This document shows, in pieces, positions 27,250-35,388 of a stretch of DNA of 64,000 nucleotides; the first letter of the stretch is position 1; each line of letters begins with the position of its first letter. This stretch comes from Niastella caeni. GTDB lineage: Bacteria > Bacteroidota > Bacteroidia > Chitinophagales > Chitinophagaceae. Position numbers and translations under genes: made by a program. The notes beneath the pieces were generated by a model. That model made no database searches and was not told where the DNA came from. It worked only from the letters and a program-made list of their open reading frames with translations. Location: the NCBI RefSeq assembly GCF_004834005.1, contig NZ_STFF01000017.1:17181-81180 (forward strand). Direction: 5' to 3'.

Positions 27250-27648
27250 ATGGAAACGCCCAATATAATAAAGAGAAACTTATATTATACCCATGACCAT
27301 GAATGGATAGATTTTCAGGGTTCTGTTGCATACGTTGGTGTTTGCAGCTTTAAACTATCTGGCATTAGGGAAATCCATAACATCAATCTCAATGAACTTT
27401 CAAACATGCTGAATCCAGGTGAGGTGATCTGCAGTATTCAATTCGATGATTACCTGATCAAGGTTCATATGCCGGTAGAAGGAAAAATTATCAGCTTTAA
27501 CGACCTGTTGCTTACAGAAGAAAGAAATGTATTGCTTCTACAACCTGAGAATAACGGCTGGATCGCATTAGTTGCGCCCAGTAACCTGAATGATAAAGCA
27601 GGCCTGTTATCTCCTGAAGAATACCAATTACGGCAAACTAAATATTGA
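27250..27648 (+). CDS. GcvH-like (glycine cleavage H-type) protein lacking the lipoyl lysine
   Basis: The 132-residue protein follows the H-protein fold from start to end: YYTHDHEWIDFQGSVAYVGV at the N-terminus, LNPGEVICSIQ, PVEGKIISFND and a C-terminal LLSPEEYQ. Aligned without gaps to the lipoyl hairpin of canonical GcvH ([20 protein letters not shown]), the lipoylated Lys falls on Asp67 (FDDYLIK). It therefore cannot carry lipoate in the standard way and should not act in glycine cleavage. Lys71 is nearby but four residues off. It is expressed with two methyltransferases and DUF983, with no gcvT or gcvP in the window. Role unknown; a scaffold or a carrier of another group is conceivable. 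Confidence 0.85.
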   Translation: METPNIIKRNLYYTHDHEWIDFQGSVAYVGVCSFKLSGIREIHNINLNELSNMLNPGEVICSIQFDDYLIKVHMPVEGKIISFNDLLLTEERNVLLLQPENNGWIALVAPSNLNDKAGLLSPEEYQLRQTKY

Positions 27649-27694
27649 TTAAAGAGAAAGAACTAAAACAGACAAAATACAACTACTCCGCATT

Positions 27695-28303
27695 ATGAAG
27701 CTTACTAATAAAATGCCGCTTCATTTGAAAGACTGGTTTACTACTGATGCCCAATTTCATCAACTTTATCCTGAGCCGGTCAGCGCACAGGCCCGTATGC
27801 ATTGGTCACCGCTATACATAGCCCAAAAGGTCGTTTCTTATCTCGCTGTCAACGATGCAGTGAAAATACTAGACATCGGCAGCGGAGTTGGAAAATTCTG
27901 TTTAGCCGGCGCCTATTATAAACCATCGGTTTCATTTTTTGGTGTTGAGCAAAGAAAAAACCTGATAATACATGCAGAAGCTGCCCGAAAAAAACTCGGA
28001 TTTCAAAACGTGCATTTTATTCACCGGAATTTTACCCAGCTAAACCTGAACGAGTATGACCATTTTTATTTCTACAATGCTTTTTTTGAAAACCTCGACG
28101 GAACCGATAAGATAGACAACGAGATCGTGTATTCGAATGAATTATATAACTATTACAGCATTTATCTGTATAATCAGTTAGAAAAAATGCGCATAGGCAC
28201 CAAGGTGGCCACTTACTGCAGCTGGGGTGATGAAATACCACCCTGCTATCAGTTGGCAGAGGCACATTTCAATAACTTATTAAAATTTTGGATAAAAATT
28301 TGA
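27695..28303 (+). CDS. Class I SAM-dependent methyltransferase, paralogue 2
   Basis: The 202-residue protein is a clear paralogue of the one at 26132-26743: ILDIGSGVGKFCLAGAYYKP, GVEQRKNLI, FYFYNAFFENL and a closing LLKFWIKI. It binds S-adenosylmethionine by motif; the substrate is unknown. The pair flanks DUF983 and the GcvH-like gene, so either a tandem duplication was split by two insertions or two substrates are handled by one pathway. Spacing from the previous gene is 46 bp. Confidence 0.85.
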   Translation: MKLTNKMPLHLKDWFTTDAQFHQLYPEPVSAQARMHWSPLYIAQKVVSYLAVNDAVKILDIGSGVGKFCLAGAYYKPSVSFFGVEQRKNLIIHAEAARKKLGFQNVHFIHRNFTQLNLNEYDHFYFYNAFFENLDGTDKIDNEIVYSNELYNYYSIYLYNQLEKMRIGTKVATYCSWGDEIPPCYQLAEAHFNNLLKFWIKI

Positions 28304-28398
28304 CTCTTTACTAAGCGGTATATAGATCGCTGAATATTTCCTACCCTGTTTGAAAAACAGGTCTGCAAGGCTCGTTTATCATCCCTACCCATGATGTC

Positions 28399-28454
28399 TG
28401 GAAGGGCTGTTGTGAGAATGCAATAAGCCCCTAAATAAATGAAACAGCCCTCCA
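28399..28454. other. Hairpin in the leader of the small membrane protein and SulP genes
   Basis: Arms of 12-13 bp (28399-28411 with 28443-28454, one bulge) enclose about 31 nt. A smaller 7-bp hairpin precedes it near 28345-28362. They occupy the 184-bp gap after the second methyltransferase and could mark partial termination within the operon. Confidence 0.4.
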
Positions 28455-28487
28455 GGCTCATTTAATTTTCGAAGAAGATTAAAAGAA

Positions 28488-28661
28488 ATGAACAACTCAA
28501 ACAACCTTAATAATGAAAAAATAACCGGGATTATCCTGGATGTTTTTATCAGTATACTGATAGCTTTCCCATTTAATTTCATTGACTATCGAACGGCATT
28601 ATCTGTTGGTGTTATTTGCATTATTATATTATTATCACGACGGTTCATTAAGGTACCATAA
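28488..28661 (+). CDS. 57-residue membrane protein upstream of SulP
   Basis: An ATG at 28488 with a purine-rich upstream (GAAGAAG) opens 57 codons. The peptide has a polar N-terminus (MNNSNNLNNEK) and two hydrophobic stretches (GIILDVFISILIAFPF and ALSVGVICIIILL) ended by SRRFIKVP, so it is a small inner-membrane protein with one or two helices. No family recognised. It lies 44 bp before the SulP gene, same strand, and may be an accessory subunit of it. Confidence 0.6.
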   Translation: MNNSNNLNNEKITGIILDVFISILIAFPFNFIDYRTALSVGVICIIILLSRRFIKVP

Positions 28662-28705
28662 AAACCAAAATTGAAAATGCCTGACGATTCCTTATACAAA
28701 AGCAG

Positions 28706-30244
28706 GTGAAACGAACATTAAAATATTACAGGATCATGTGGCTGCGGCATGATTTCGCAGCAGGTCTTTCCGTTTTCCTGGTAGCGCTGCCGCTTTGCCT
28801 GGGCATCGCCCTGGCATCCGGGGCTCCCATGTATGCAGGGCTTTTATCTGGAATGATTGGAGGAATTATCGTTGCGGCTATCAGTAAATCGCCACTGGCG
28901 GTATCTGGCCCCGCAGCGGGACTAACAACCATAGTGGCTGCCTACCTGCTCTCGTTGGGTAACTACCAGATTTTCCTGTTGGCAGTTATTATTGCAGGCG
29001 CATTCCAGGTATTACTGGGGTTATTAAAATTAGGCTCAATAGCTAATTATTTTCCATCGTCTGTAATAAAAGGAATGTTGGCAGCAATTGGTATAATGCT
29101 CATTGCAAAACAAATTCCATTAGCCCTGGGATATGACAGACCCGACTTTTGGACAAGCGATTTCTTGAACCTGTTCTCTTCCGGAAATATTACGGAGTTC
29201 AGTCACCATATGAGTAATGCCTCATTGATTATTGCCGCATTTTCACTGCTATTACGGGTATTGATGCGACGATCTTTTGCAAAAAAAGTTCACTTCATAC
29301 CTGCACCGTTATTGATAGTTTGCCTGGGCATACTGTTTTCTCTTTTCTTTACAAATACAGCTGGGTTTTTAGCATTGGAAAAGCCCCAGTTGGTCAACAT
29401 TCCTCCGGGTAAATTTTCAAACCTTACCTTTCCTGAATTTAACCGGCTTTTCTCTAATCTGCAAATCTGGAAAGCTGGCATGGTGATCGGGTTGCTGGCT
29501 ACAATGGAGACCCTTTTATGTATCGAAGCTATTGATAAACTGGACAAACATAATCGAATCACCCCAGTGAACAGAGAATTGATCGCCCAGGGCATTGGCA
29601 ATATGACCTGTGGCCTTGTGGGTGCAATTCCTTTAACCGCAGTAGTTGTTCGCGGCGCGGCCAATGTAGATGCGGGCGCAAGGACAAAAATGTCTGCCAT
29701 TACCCATGGAGTATTGCTATTGCTGGCAGTTGTATTGCTCCCTTTTGTATTAAACCTGATCCCTTATGCTTCCCTTTCTGCCATTCTGCTTATTACCGGG
29801 TATAACCTTACCCAACCTAAACTGTATAAAAATATGTTTAGCCTGGGTTGGAAGCAATTCCTGCCATTTATACTGACCATTATAATGATACTGGTAACCG
29901 ACCTTTTAATTGGTGTAAGCATAGGATTATTACTGTCTGTTTATTTTATCATTCAAAATAACTTCAAAGCAGAATACAAAATCACCAGAACAGTTATACA
30001 GGGCATTGAAACAGAAGTGATCAAATTGAATAGTAATGTAACTTTCCTAAACAAGGTAAAACTAAAAAAAGTACTGGATGAAGTTTCAGAGCACAGTGTT
30101 TTGACTATCGATGGCAGCAACTGCAATTTCATTGACTACGACATCCTGGAAATAATCAGCGAGTTTGAAAATAAGGCGAAAGACAGGCATATTACATTAT
30201 ATACCATAAACATTGAAAAGGTCAATGTAACTGCGATACATTAA
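28706..30244 (+). CDS. SulP-family anion transporter
   Basis: The 512-residue inner-membrane protein shows the SulP core: GLSVFLVALPLCLGIALASG in the first helix, then AVSGPAAGLTTIVAAYLL, VIKGMLAAIGIMLIAKQIP, and the domain pair continuing to about residue 430. A short STAS-like domain ends it (VLTIDGSNCNFIDYDILEII). SulP proteins move sulfate, bicarbonate or other anions with protons or sodium; this subtype without a full-length STAS is often a bicarbonate-type carrier, but the substrate cannot be read from sequence. The GTG at 28706 fits the spacing; ATG 28736 is an alternative. Last gene of the putative FNR-box operon. Confidence 0.92.
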   Translation: MKRTLKYYRIMWLRHDFAAGLSVFLVALPLCLGIALASGAPMYAGLLSGMIGGIIVAAISKSPLAVSGPAAGLTTIVAAYLLSLGNYQIFLLAVIIAGAFQVLLGLLKLGSIANYFPSSVIKGMLAAIGIMLIAKQIPLALGYDRPDFWTSDFLNLFSSGNITEFSHHMSNASLIIAAFSLLLRVLMRRSFAKKVHFIPAPLLIVCLGILFSLFFTNTAGFLALEKPQLVNIPPGKFSNLTFPEFNRLFSNLQIWKAGMVIGLLATMETLLCIEAIDKLDKHNRITPVNRELIAQGIGNMTCGLVGAIPLTAVVVRGAANVDAGARTKMSAITHGVLLLLAVVLLPFVLNLIPYASLSAILLITGYNLTQPKLYKNMFSLGWKQFLPFILTIIMILVTDLLIGVSIGLLLSVYFIIQNNFKAEYKITRTVIQGIETEVIKLNSNVTFLNKVKLKKVLDEVSEHSVLTIDGSNCNFIDYDILEIISEFENKAKDRHITLYTINIEKVNVTAIH

Positions 30245-30506
30245 TCCGGCACAGGCAACGCTCTTTCAGGAGTAATATGCTGTAACAATTTATTTTAGAC
30301 AAGAATTGACCTGGATTATCACTTTTCGACCAGCAATCAGATTGACCCTGTAATTTTGCTTCCGTGAAATAAAAATATTTACTTTTGTTGGGAACCTGAT
30401 CCATTGTAACTGTGATTATGATTGGCGAAGCCTTACGATCAGCTAAGTCAATTATTCTTTCTTTAAACCAGCGACTTTTAATTTCTCGCTCTTCCTCCCA
30501 ATCCAT
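30222..30506 (-). CDS. Possible small hypothetical protein
   Basis: A 94-codon minus-strand frame starts MDWEEEREIKSRWFKERIID and has coding-like composition in its first 60 residues. It overlaps the end of the SulP gene by 23 bp. Against it, TAnnTTTG elements on the plus strand (30351 and 30380) suggest this gap mainly holds the promoter of the gene at 30558. No family recognised. Confidence 0.3.
   Translation of the reverse strand: MDWEEEREIKSRWFKERIIDLADRKASPIIITVTMDQVPNKSKYFYFTEAKLQGQSDCWSKSDNPGQFLSKINCYSILLLKERCLCRINVSQLH
30351..30387 (+). promoter_or_regulatory. Promoter candidates for the exported protein at 30558
   Basis: Two exact TAnnTTTG elements occur: 30351-30358 and 30380-30387. 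The TTTG of the first also stands at a fitting minus-33 distance from the second. A leader of about 165 nt would follow. Confidence 0.45.
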
Positions 30507-30557
30507 ATCTTATTTCTTATTAGAACAACGCTGTTGTAAAATCTAAAACAAAAAGTT

Positions 30558-31811
30558 ATGCGCAATATGTTAAGATATGTGTTGATGCTTGCTGTCTTCC
30601 CGGTTTCTGTTATCGGTCAGTCAGATCAAACCACCTATGCCATCACATCTGTCAACAAGGGAAGCAACGATTGGATCGCCTTACGGACCCTGAATATGAG
30701 TACGGGGAAGTTAAGCCAGATGCTGTTAAACATGAACGACAGAGGGGAACTTCAATACGATATGGCTACGCACCAGCTTAAGGATAACATAGTCTGGCCT
30801 GTTTTGCCCTTTCCAATAATGGCTAATAATGCTGCGGCGCCCAAAGTAAACACCGGAGTTGCAGCCATTGCCTTTGACCAAAGGACAAACCGGCTGTTCT
30901 ATGTTGCCATGAACGATGACATGCTGAGGTATATCGATCTTTCCACCATGAAGGCATATGCCGACCCGGAGTTGTCTTTCAGCAAGGCAGGCAATTATAC
31001 ATTTAAAAGCAACAATCCGATTAGCAGGCTGGTAATAACGCCTGATGGGTATGGATATACTATTACAACCGACAACAATCGCCTGATTCGGTTTACCACA
31101 AATAACAAGCCTTCTTTTACCGACATGGGCGAGTTGAAAGATGATCCCCGCAACAAGGAAATGTCAATACTCAATACCTGTAGCAACCTTGGCGGCGATA
31201 TGGTTGCCGATGATGCAGGCAACCTTTATCTCATTACTGCCAGCAACCACGTTTATAAGATCGAGATCAAAACCAGGCTGGCAACCTATCTTGCAACAAT
31301 TGCAAAATTACCGGCTACATTTACGACCAACGGAGCTGCCATAAACGAAAATGGGAACCTGCTTGTAAGCAGTTCAATATACACAGAAGCCTCTTTTATA
31401 GTTGACCATAAAAGCTGGCAGGCATCGCCTTCGCCCGCAATACAGCACCTGTATGGCATCGCCGATCTGGCAAGCAGTAATGTGTTACCCATAAAAAAAT
31501 CCACCCCTTCGGTCATATTATTTGGCAGGCCACTTCTAAAAACCGGTAATATCAAAGTATATCCCAATCCTGTGTTGTTTGATGAAGTGAATATTCAATT
31601 CAATGATCTGCCCACCGGTAGGTATATAATTGAATTGGCAGATCCATTTGGAAGAAAAGTAATTCAACAGAAAGTAAAGCTGACAAGACAAAGACAAACC
31701 GAACTAATACAGATCCCTAAAATCACAGCACAGGCTTTCTACTATATACGCATCTTGAATGAAAGGAATGCTGTGGTAAGTACGCACAAGCTGGCGATAG
31801 AAAGGTGGTAG
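30558..31811 (+). CDS. Exported protein with beta-propeller-like body and T9SS sorting domain
   Basis: The 417-residue protein has a signal peptide (MLAVFPVSVIGQ), a repetitive beta-rich body with propeller-like strands (VAAIAFDQRTNRLFYVAMND, ISRLVITPDGYGYTITTDNN, GGDMVADDAGNLYLITASNH) and a C-terminal T9SS type A domain (IKVYPNPVLFDEVNIQF ... FYYIRIL). It should be exported through the outer membrane. I see no catalytic motif; a ligand-binding or adhesive role is possible. It stands alone between SulP and a terminator. Confidence 0.85.
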   Translation: MRNMLRYVLMLAVFPVSVIGQSDQTTYAITSVNKGSNDWIALRTLNMSTGKLSQMLLNMNDRGELQYDMATHQLKDNIVWPVLPFPIMANNAAAPKVNTGVAAIAFDQRTNRLFYVAMNDDMLRYIDLSTMKAYADPELSFSKAGNYTFKSNNPISRLVITPDGYGYTITTDNNRLIRFTTNNKPSFTDMGELKDDPRNKEMSILNTCSNLGGDMVADDAGNLYLITASNHVYKIEIKTRLATYLATIAKLPATFTTNGAAINENGNLLVSSSIYTEASFIVDHKSWQASPSPAIQHLYGIADLASSNVLPIKKSTPSVILFGRPLLKTGNIKVYPNPVLFDEVNIQFNDLPTGRYIIELADPFGRKVIQQKVKLTRQRQTELIQIPKITAQAFYYIRILNERNAVVSTHKLAIERW

Positions 31812-31870
31812 TTTTTGTGAGCTTCTATAATTATGGTTTATGTTGCGGTATCTATCGGGTACATCAACCT

Positions 31871-31945
31871 AAAGGGCCTTCAAATTCAACAATTTGAAGG
31901 CTCTTTTTAATTTTAGCCGGGCAGACTTTGAACCCGATTATATCA
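31871..31945. terminator. CCTTCAA-family terminator, copy 2, with tRNA-3'-end-like flank
   Basis: The stem 31871-31886 pairs with 31891-31906 (one G-T), loop CAAC, T-rich tail. Directly after it, on the minus strand, 31945 to about 31918 resembles a degenerate T arm and acceptor end (GGGTTCAAAGTC). The arrangement mirrors 25021-25111. Confidence 0.6.
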
Positions 31946-32030
31946 AAATGGCAACATCAATATTTATTAATCTTTAAGCGTGTAACTTAGTACCGGGTTT
32001 TTATGTAACAATGAATAAACCAGATTGCTA

Positions 32031-32038
32031 TAAATTTG
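32031..32038 (+). promoter_or_regulatory. Minus-7 promoter element
   Basis: TAAATTTG, an exact TAnnTTTG match, lies 24 bp before the TPR-protein start at 32062. Confidence 0.5.
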
Positions 32039-32061
32039 TTGTAACGTTTTAATAACAGCAA

Positions 32062-33816
32062 ATGATGCGCCTGAATAAAACGCCATACCTGCTATTGATA
32101 TTATTTGTCTTTCTTCAACAAAACGTTCCTGCATTTTCACAAAACAAATCTCTGCCACTGGAAAAATGGGTAAAAATTTTAGATGCCGATGATGATACGC
32201 TCAATAAAAACTTTACCGAGATCGTAGAAATATTACAGAAAACAGACACTACCATTGTTTTCCGAACTTTAAATGAGCTCGAAAAAAAAGGCGCCCGGGA
32301 AGGACCGTATTTTCAGGTGCGCATAAAACACCTTCGGGCTATTATGCTATGGAAAATACGCGACAAGGCGGCAAAGGATTCCATCATACAACTAATGAAG
32401 CCTGCATTGCAACAGGCTTATGCCATAAATGACGATCATCTGATCGCAAATGTGAGCTGGTGGTATGGAGAAACGATGTTTTTCTGCAATCAAATTGAAC
32501 TATCATCAATGTATTGTTTAAATGCGGTTGAAATTCTTGATAAAAAAGGAATAACCGCTGAATCAAACAAATACCAGTTTCTTGGAGAGCTTTATTATCT
32601 CACTCGCGACCTTGACAAGGGTATCTATTACATTCGCCGGTCTATTAAAAATGAAAAAGACACGTCGCGTGATGCAAGAGTAAATACGATGAGCCGCTGG
32701 AATACGATAGCCCTTTGCTGGCGTAAAATTGGCAACTACGATTCTGCCTTTCATTATTTTGATATTGCCATGCAAATGGCAGAGGCGTTAAATTCTGAAG
32801 TTTGGAAGGGAATTATTTCGGGAAATAAGGGATACGTCTATTTCTTACAAAAAAAATACGACATCGCTAAACCATTGCTTGAATATGACTACCGCGCCAG
32901 TATACAGCATGACGAAATTGCCAATGCGGCCCATGCGTTGCAAATGATAGCGAGACTCAATTTAATGCAGGGCAAAAAAGACAGCGCATTGCTGCAGGTG
33001 AAGGAATCTCTGCGAATGCTTCAACAACAACCCCACCCCCTGCCCTATTACCTTCAAGATGTGTATTATGCCACGGCGGATGTATATCGTGTACTGGGCA
33101 ACAACGACAGTTTTTATCACTATACACAATTATACAATAACCTCCACGATTCTATAGAACGGGCCGTTGCCAACAGCCGGCTGGAAATTGCCCGGCTTAG
33201 ACTCGACAATCAGTCGAATATTTCTGAGATCCGTGATCTTCAAAAAGAAAAAGACGCCCAAACACGAGAGCGTAATTACATTATCGCCGCCATTGTTTTT
33301 GCTGCCATTGTGGGTTTACTTATTCTCAATCGCCAGCGTTTGAAATCCAGGTTTCAGCGCCAATTGGCTTTTCAGCATAAGGTTGCGGCCGAAAATGAAC
33401 TGACCGCAGCAAAAGAGCAACTGGAAATGTTTACCCAAAGCATTATTGAAAAAACGATGGTTATAGAACAGTTGGAACAGCAGATAGCAACCAAACCATT
33501 CACCGATGAACAGCAGCAGCTTGCCAGCGAACTTAGCCGGCAAACCATACTTACCGAAGAAGACTGGGAAAAATTTAAGACGCTTTTCGAAAAAATATAT
33601 CCGGGCTTTTTTTTAAAACTCAAGGAAATGGTACCCGACATTACTGTAGCCGAGCAGCGCATGGCAGCGCTAATCCGGTTGCATCTGAACACCAAACAAA
33701 TGGCGTCCATGCTCGGCATTTCTACTGATAGCGTTTATAAAATCAGGCAACGTCTCCGCAAGCGGCTGCAACTGGATGATGAGTTAGCCACAGAAACGTT
33801 TCTGACCAAAATTTAA
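32062..33816 (+). CDS. TPR-containing membrane regulator with C-terminal LuxR-like HTH
   Basis: The 584-residue protein has a signal peptide (LLLILFVFLQQNVPAFSQ), an extracytoplasmic helical body of TPR repeats (about 100-370; YFDIAMQMAEALNSEVWKGI is one), a membrane helix near 410-425 (YIIAAIVFAAIVGLLIL), a cytosolic coiled coil (about 435-490) and a C-terminal helix-turn-helix (AEQRMAALIRLHLNTKQMAS, GISTDSVYKIRQRLRKRL). Bacteroidota have many such one-component membrane regulators, with TPRs sensing and the HTH binding DNA or another protein. Target genes unknown; the small genes downstream are candidates. Confidence 0.88.
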   Translation: MMRLNKTPYLLLILFVFLQQNVPAFSQNKSLPLEKWVKILDADDDTLNKNFTEIVEILQKTDTTIVFRTLNELEKKGAREGPYFQVRIKHLRAIMLWKIRDKAAKDSIIQLMKPALQQAYAINDDHLIANVSWWYGETMFFCNQIELSSMYCLNAVEILDKKGITAESNKYQFLGELYYLTRDLDKGIYYIRRSIKNEKDTSRDARVNTMSRWNTIALCWRKIGNYDSAFHYFDIAMQMAEALNSEVWKGIISGNKGYVYFLQKKYDIAKPLLEYDYRASIQHDEIANAAHALQMIARLNLMQGKKDSALLQVKESLRMLQQQPHPLPYYLQDVYYATADVYRVLGNNDSFYHYTQLYNNLHDSIERAVANSRLEIARLRLDNQSNISEIRDLQKEKDAQTRERNYIIAAIVFAAIVGLLILNRQRLKSRFQRQLAFQHKVAAENELTAAKEQLEMFTQSIIEKTMVIEQLEQQIATKPFTDEQQQLASELSRQTILTEEDWEKFKTLFEKIYPGFFLKLKEMVPDITVAEQRMAALIRLHLNTKQMASMLGISTDSVYKIRQRLRKRLQLDDELATETFLTKI

Positions 33817-33972
33817 CCAGCCTGTGTTTAAATCCCTCTCCTGAAAGGGTTTATGAAAATATGTCCAATTTTTGTCCAGTCGGTGTCAGGCTTTTGTCAG
33901 CCTCCGTATTTGGACCTCGCACCTGTATGCAGGTATATTCGCTTTAACAAAATGGCAGACGCCTGAATTTCC

Positions 33973-34152
33973 ATGAAGAAAAAAAATTGGTTCCTGCTCA
34001 TTATTATTCTTACAGCAGGGTTGCTGATCGCAATTGTTTTCTGGATCTATGCTAAAAGAATTGAGCAGATTGAAAATAAGATGATCCGCGCCAGTATATC
34101 AGACCACTGCGTTCCAGCGCCCGCCGATCCCCCCTATTTTGAGATCTTGTGA
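33973..34152 (+). CDS. 59-residue single-pass membrane protein
   Basis: An ATG at 33973 opens 59 codons to TGA at 34152. The peptide starts MKKKNW, continues with a hydrophobic helix (FLLIIILTAGLLIAIVFWIY) and ends with a charged and Pro-rich tail (HCVPAPADPPYF). One transmembrane helix with the tail probably outside. No family recognised. It lies between the TPR-HTH gene and the orphan cupin gene, 40 bp before the latter's start. Confidence 0.5.
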   Translation: MKKKNWFLLIIILTAGLLIAIVFWIYAKRIEQIENKMIRASISDHCVPAPADPPYFEIL

Positions 34153-34192
34153 TAATTTTTCTATTCAAAAACGTCTTATAAACCAGTATAAA

Positions 34193-34783
34193 ATGAACAA
34201 CGCACATCAATTTTCCGTTCAGGTAAAAAGCATATATGATCCGGCGGATTGCAATAGCATTTCTGAGACAGAAACAAACAGCGACGGAAGGAAGATCTCC
34301 TTTTCAATAGTAGATTCTACGGAGATGGAGCTTTTTCCACTCATGAGCCCTGCGGAAACAGATGATGCAGCCATCCTATACATTGAGAAAGGCGAAGTTA
34401 CCCTGGTGCTGGATATGAAAAAATTCAAACTTTCCAAAGGGATGCTTCTTTACAAGATTCCCAAAGTGACCGTTCAGCTACTAAGCTTTAGTGACGATTG
34501 CCATTTTAAAGTTTTTTGCTTTGCGCCTCAATTTGAAATTGCCGGCGGAATGCCCATAACACACCTTAATACTATTACAGCAATAGCTTCCAATAATCCT
34601 GTTGTTATTCCTGATACTTTAACTGCAGCGACAGTTACTGTTTTGTTCTGGCTGCTTCAGAAGAAGTTAGGTTGGAGTGAAATAACGCCATCGGGCGATG
34701 AAACAATTCAACATGTATTTAGTCTTTTGATACTGGAGCTTGTTTCCTCATTTAAAAGAAATATAGCAGATAATCCTTGTTGA
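34193..34783 (+). CDS. Orphan AraC-type sensory (cupin) domain without the DNA-binding part
   Basis: From ATG 34193 the protein has 196 residues. It resembles the N-terminal sensory half of AraC regulators: AAILYIEKGEVTLVLDMKKF and LSKGMLLYKIPKVTVQLLSF form the cupin strands, and a helical segment (IQHVFSLLILELVSSFKRN) follows. The stop comes where the two AraC HTH motifs would begin. It may be a truncated regulator or a stand-alone ligand-binding or dimerising protein. I start at 34193 rather than upstream because the longer frame overlaps the 59-residue gene and has no ATG. Confidence 0.65.
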   Translation: MNNAHQFSVQVKSIYDPADCNSISETETNSDGRKISFSIVDSTEMELFPLMSPAETDDAAILYIEKGEVTLVLDMKKFKLSKGMLLYKIPKVTVQLLSFSDDCHFKVFCFAPQFEIAGGMPITHLNTITAIASNNPVVIPDTLTAATVTVLFWLLQKKLGWSEITPSGDETIQHVFSLLILELVSSFKRNIADNPC

Positions 34784-34830
34784 TATTGACGACCCATGAA
34801 AACTAAAAAATTAAAATCCTGTTGACCCTT

Positions 34831-34898
34831 GAAATTTTAAAAGCAGAAAGCCGCAGAGAATACATTCTCTGCGGCTCCTGCATTATAGCGGCTGTAAA
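34831..34898. terminator. Terminator module, copy A
   Basis: A perfect 13-bp stem (34849-34861 with 34864-34876) is set in flanks that recur at 36225-36294, where another stem fills the middle. It serves the minus-strand gene ending at 34899 and possibly the plus-strand gene ending at 34783. Confidence 0.75.
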
Positions 34899-35204
34899 TT
34901 AGTTCTTTCTTAAATTAAATAATAATGCACCTCCACTTTTAGGAAACCCGGTACCAGGTTGGAAGGTAACGTTTGTAAAATCAGGATGATCTCCATTGTC
35001 AGATGACATCAAAACGGCGCACTCATTGCCAGAACCAAGGCAAATTATGTCAGAATCCGATTTTGTATAATTTGTTGCAATTTTTCTTTCACTTTCCGAC
35101 TGCGCACCATCATACAGATAAAGTGTAGCCTCTTTTTTAACAGTGAAAGCAGTGAAACCAACTGCCAAAACAATGGCGGACGCACTTAATAAATACTTTT
35201 TCAT
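34899..35204 (-). CDS. Small exported protein of unknown function (DUF6520-like)
   Basis: The 101-residue protein has a signal sequence (YLLSASAIVLAVGFTAFTV) and a mature part of about 80 residues with two cysteines (DIICLGSGNECAVLMSS) that may form a disulfide. Short Cys-containing exported peptides of this kind, usually encoded next to a MauE/DoxX-like membrane protein, are common in Chitinophagaceae; DUF6520 is the closest family I recall, without certainty. The membrane protein gene 35389-35901 lies upstream on the same strand. Confidence 0.6.
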   Translation of the reverse strand: MKKYLLSASAIVLAVGFTAFTVKKEATLYLYDGAQSESERKIATNYTKSDSDIICLGSGNECAVLMSSDNGDHPDFTNVTFQPGTGFPKSGGALLFNLRKN

Positions 35205-35388
35205 AAAATGTGATTTTTAAGTTTAATGATCGCCTACTCTCTTAAACAGGTTTTCGGCTCTCCCTGATTTACCACCATAGCGGCGGTGGTGTCCGTTTAC
35301 AACCTGAGCTGCGCAACTCCGGTTGTATTGTTGGAACCAACAAGTAAAATTGTATTACGAATTTTCAGTAAAAAACAAAGAATCTTAG

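Noticed and set aside
27250..27648. Functional glycine cleavage H protein
   Set aside because: The lipoylated Lys is replaced by Asp and no other glycine cleavage genes are present.
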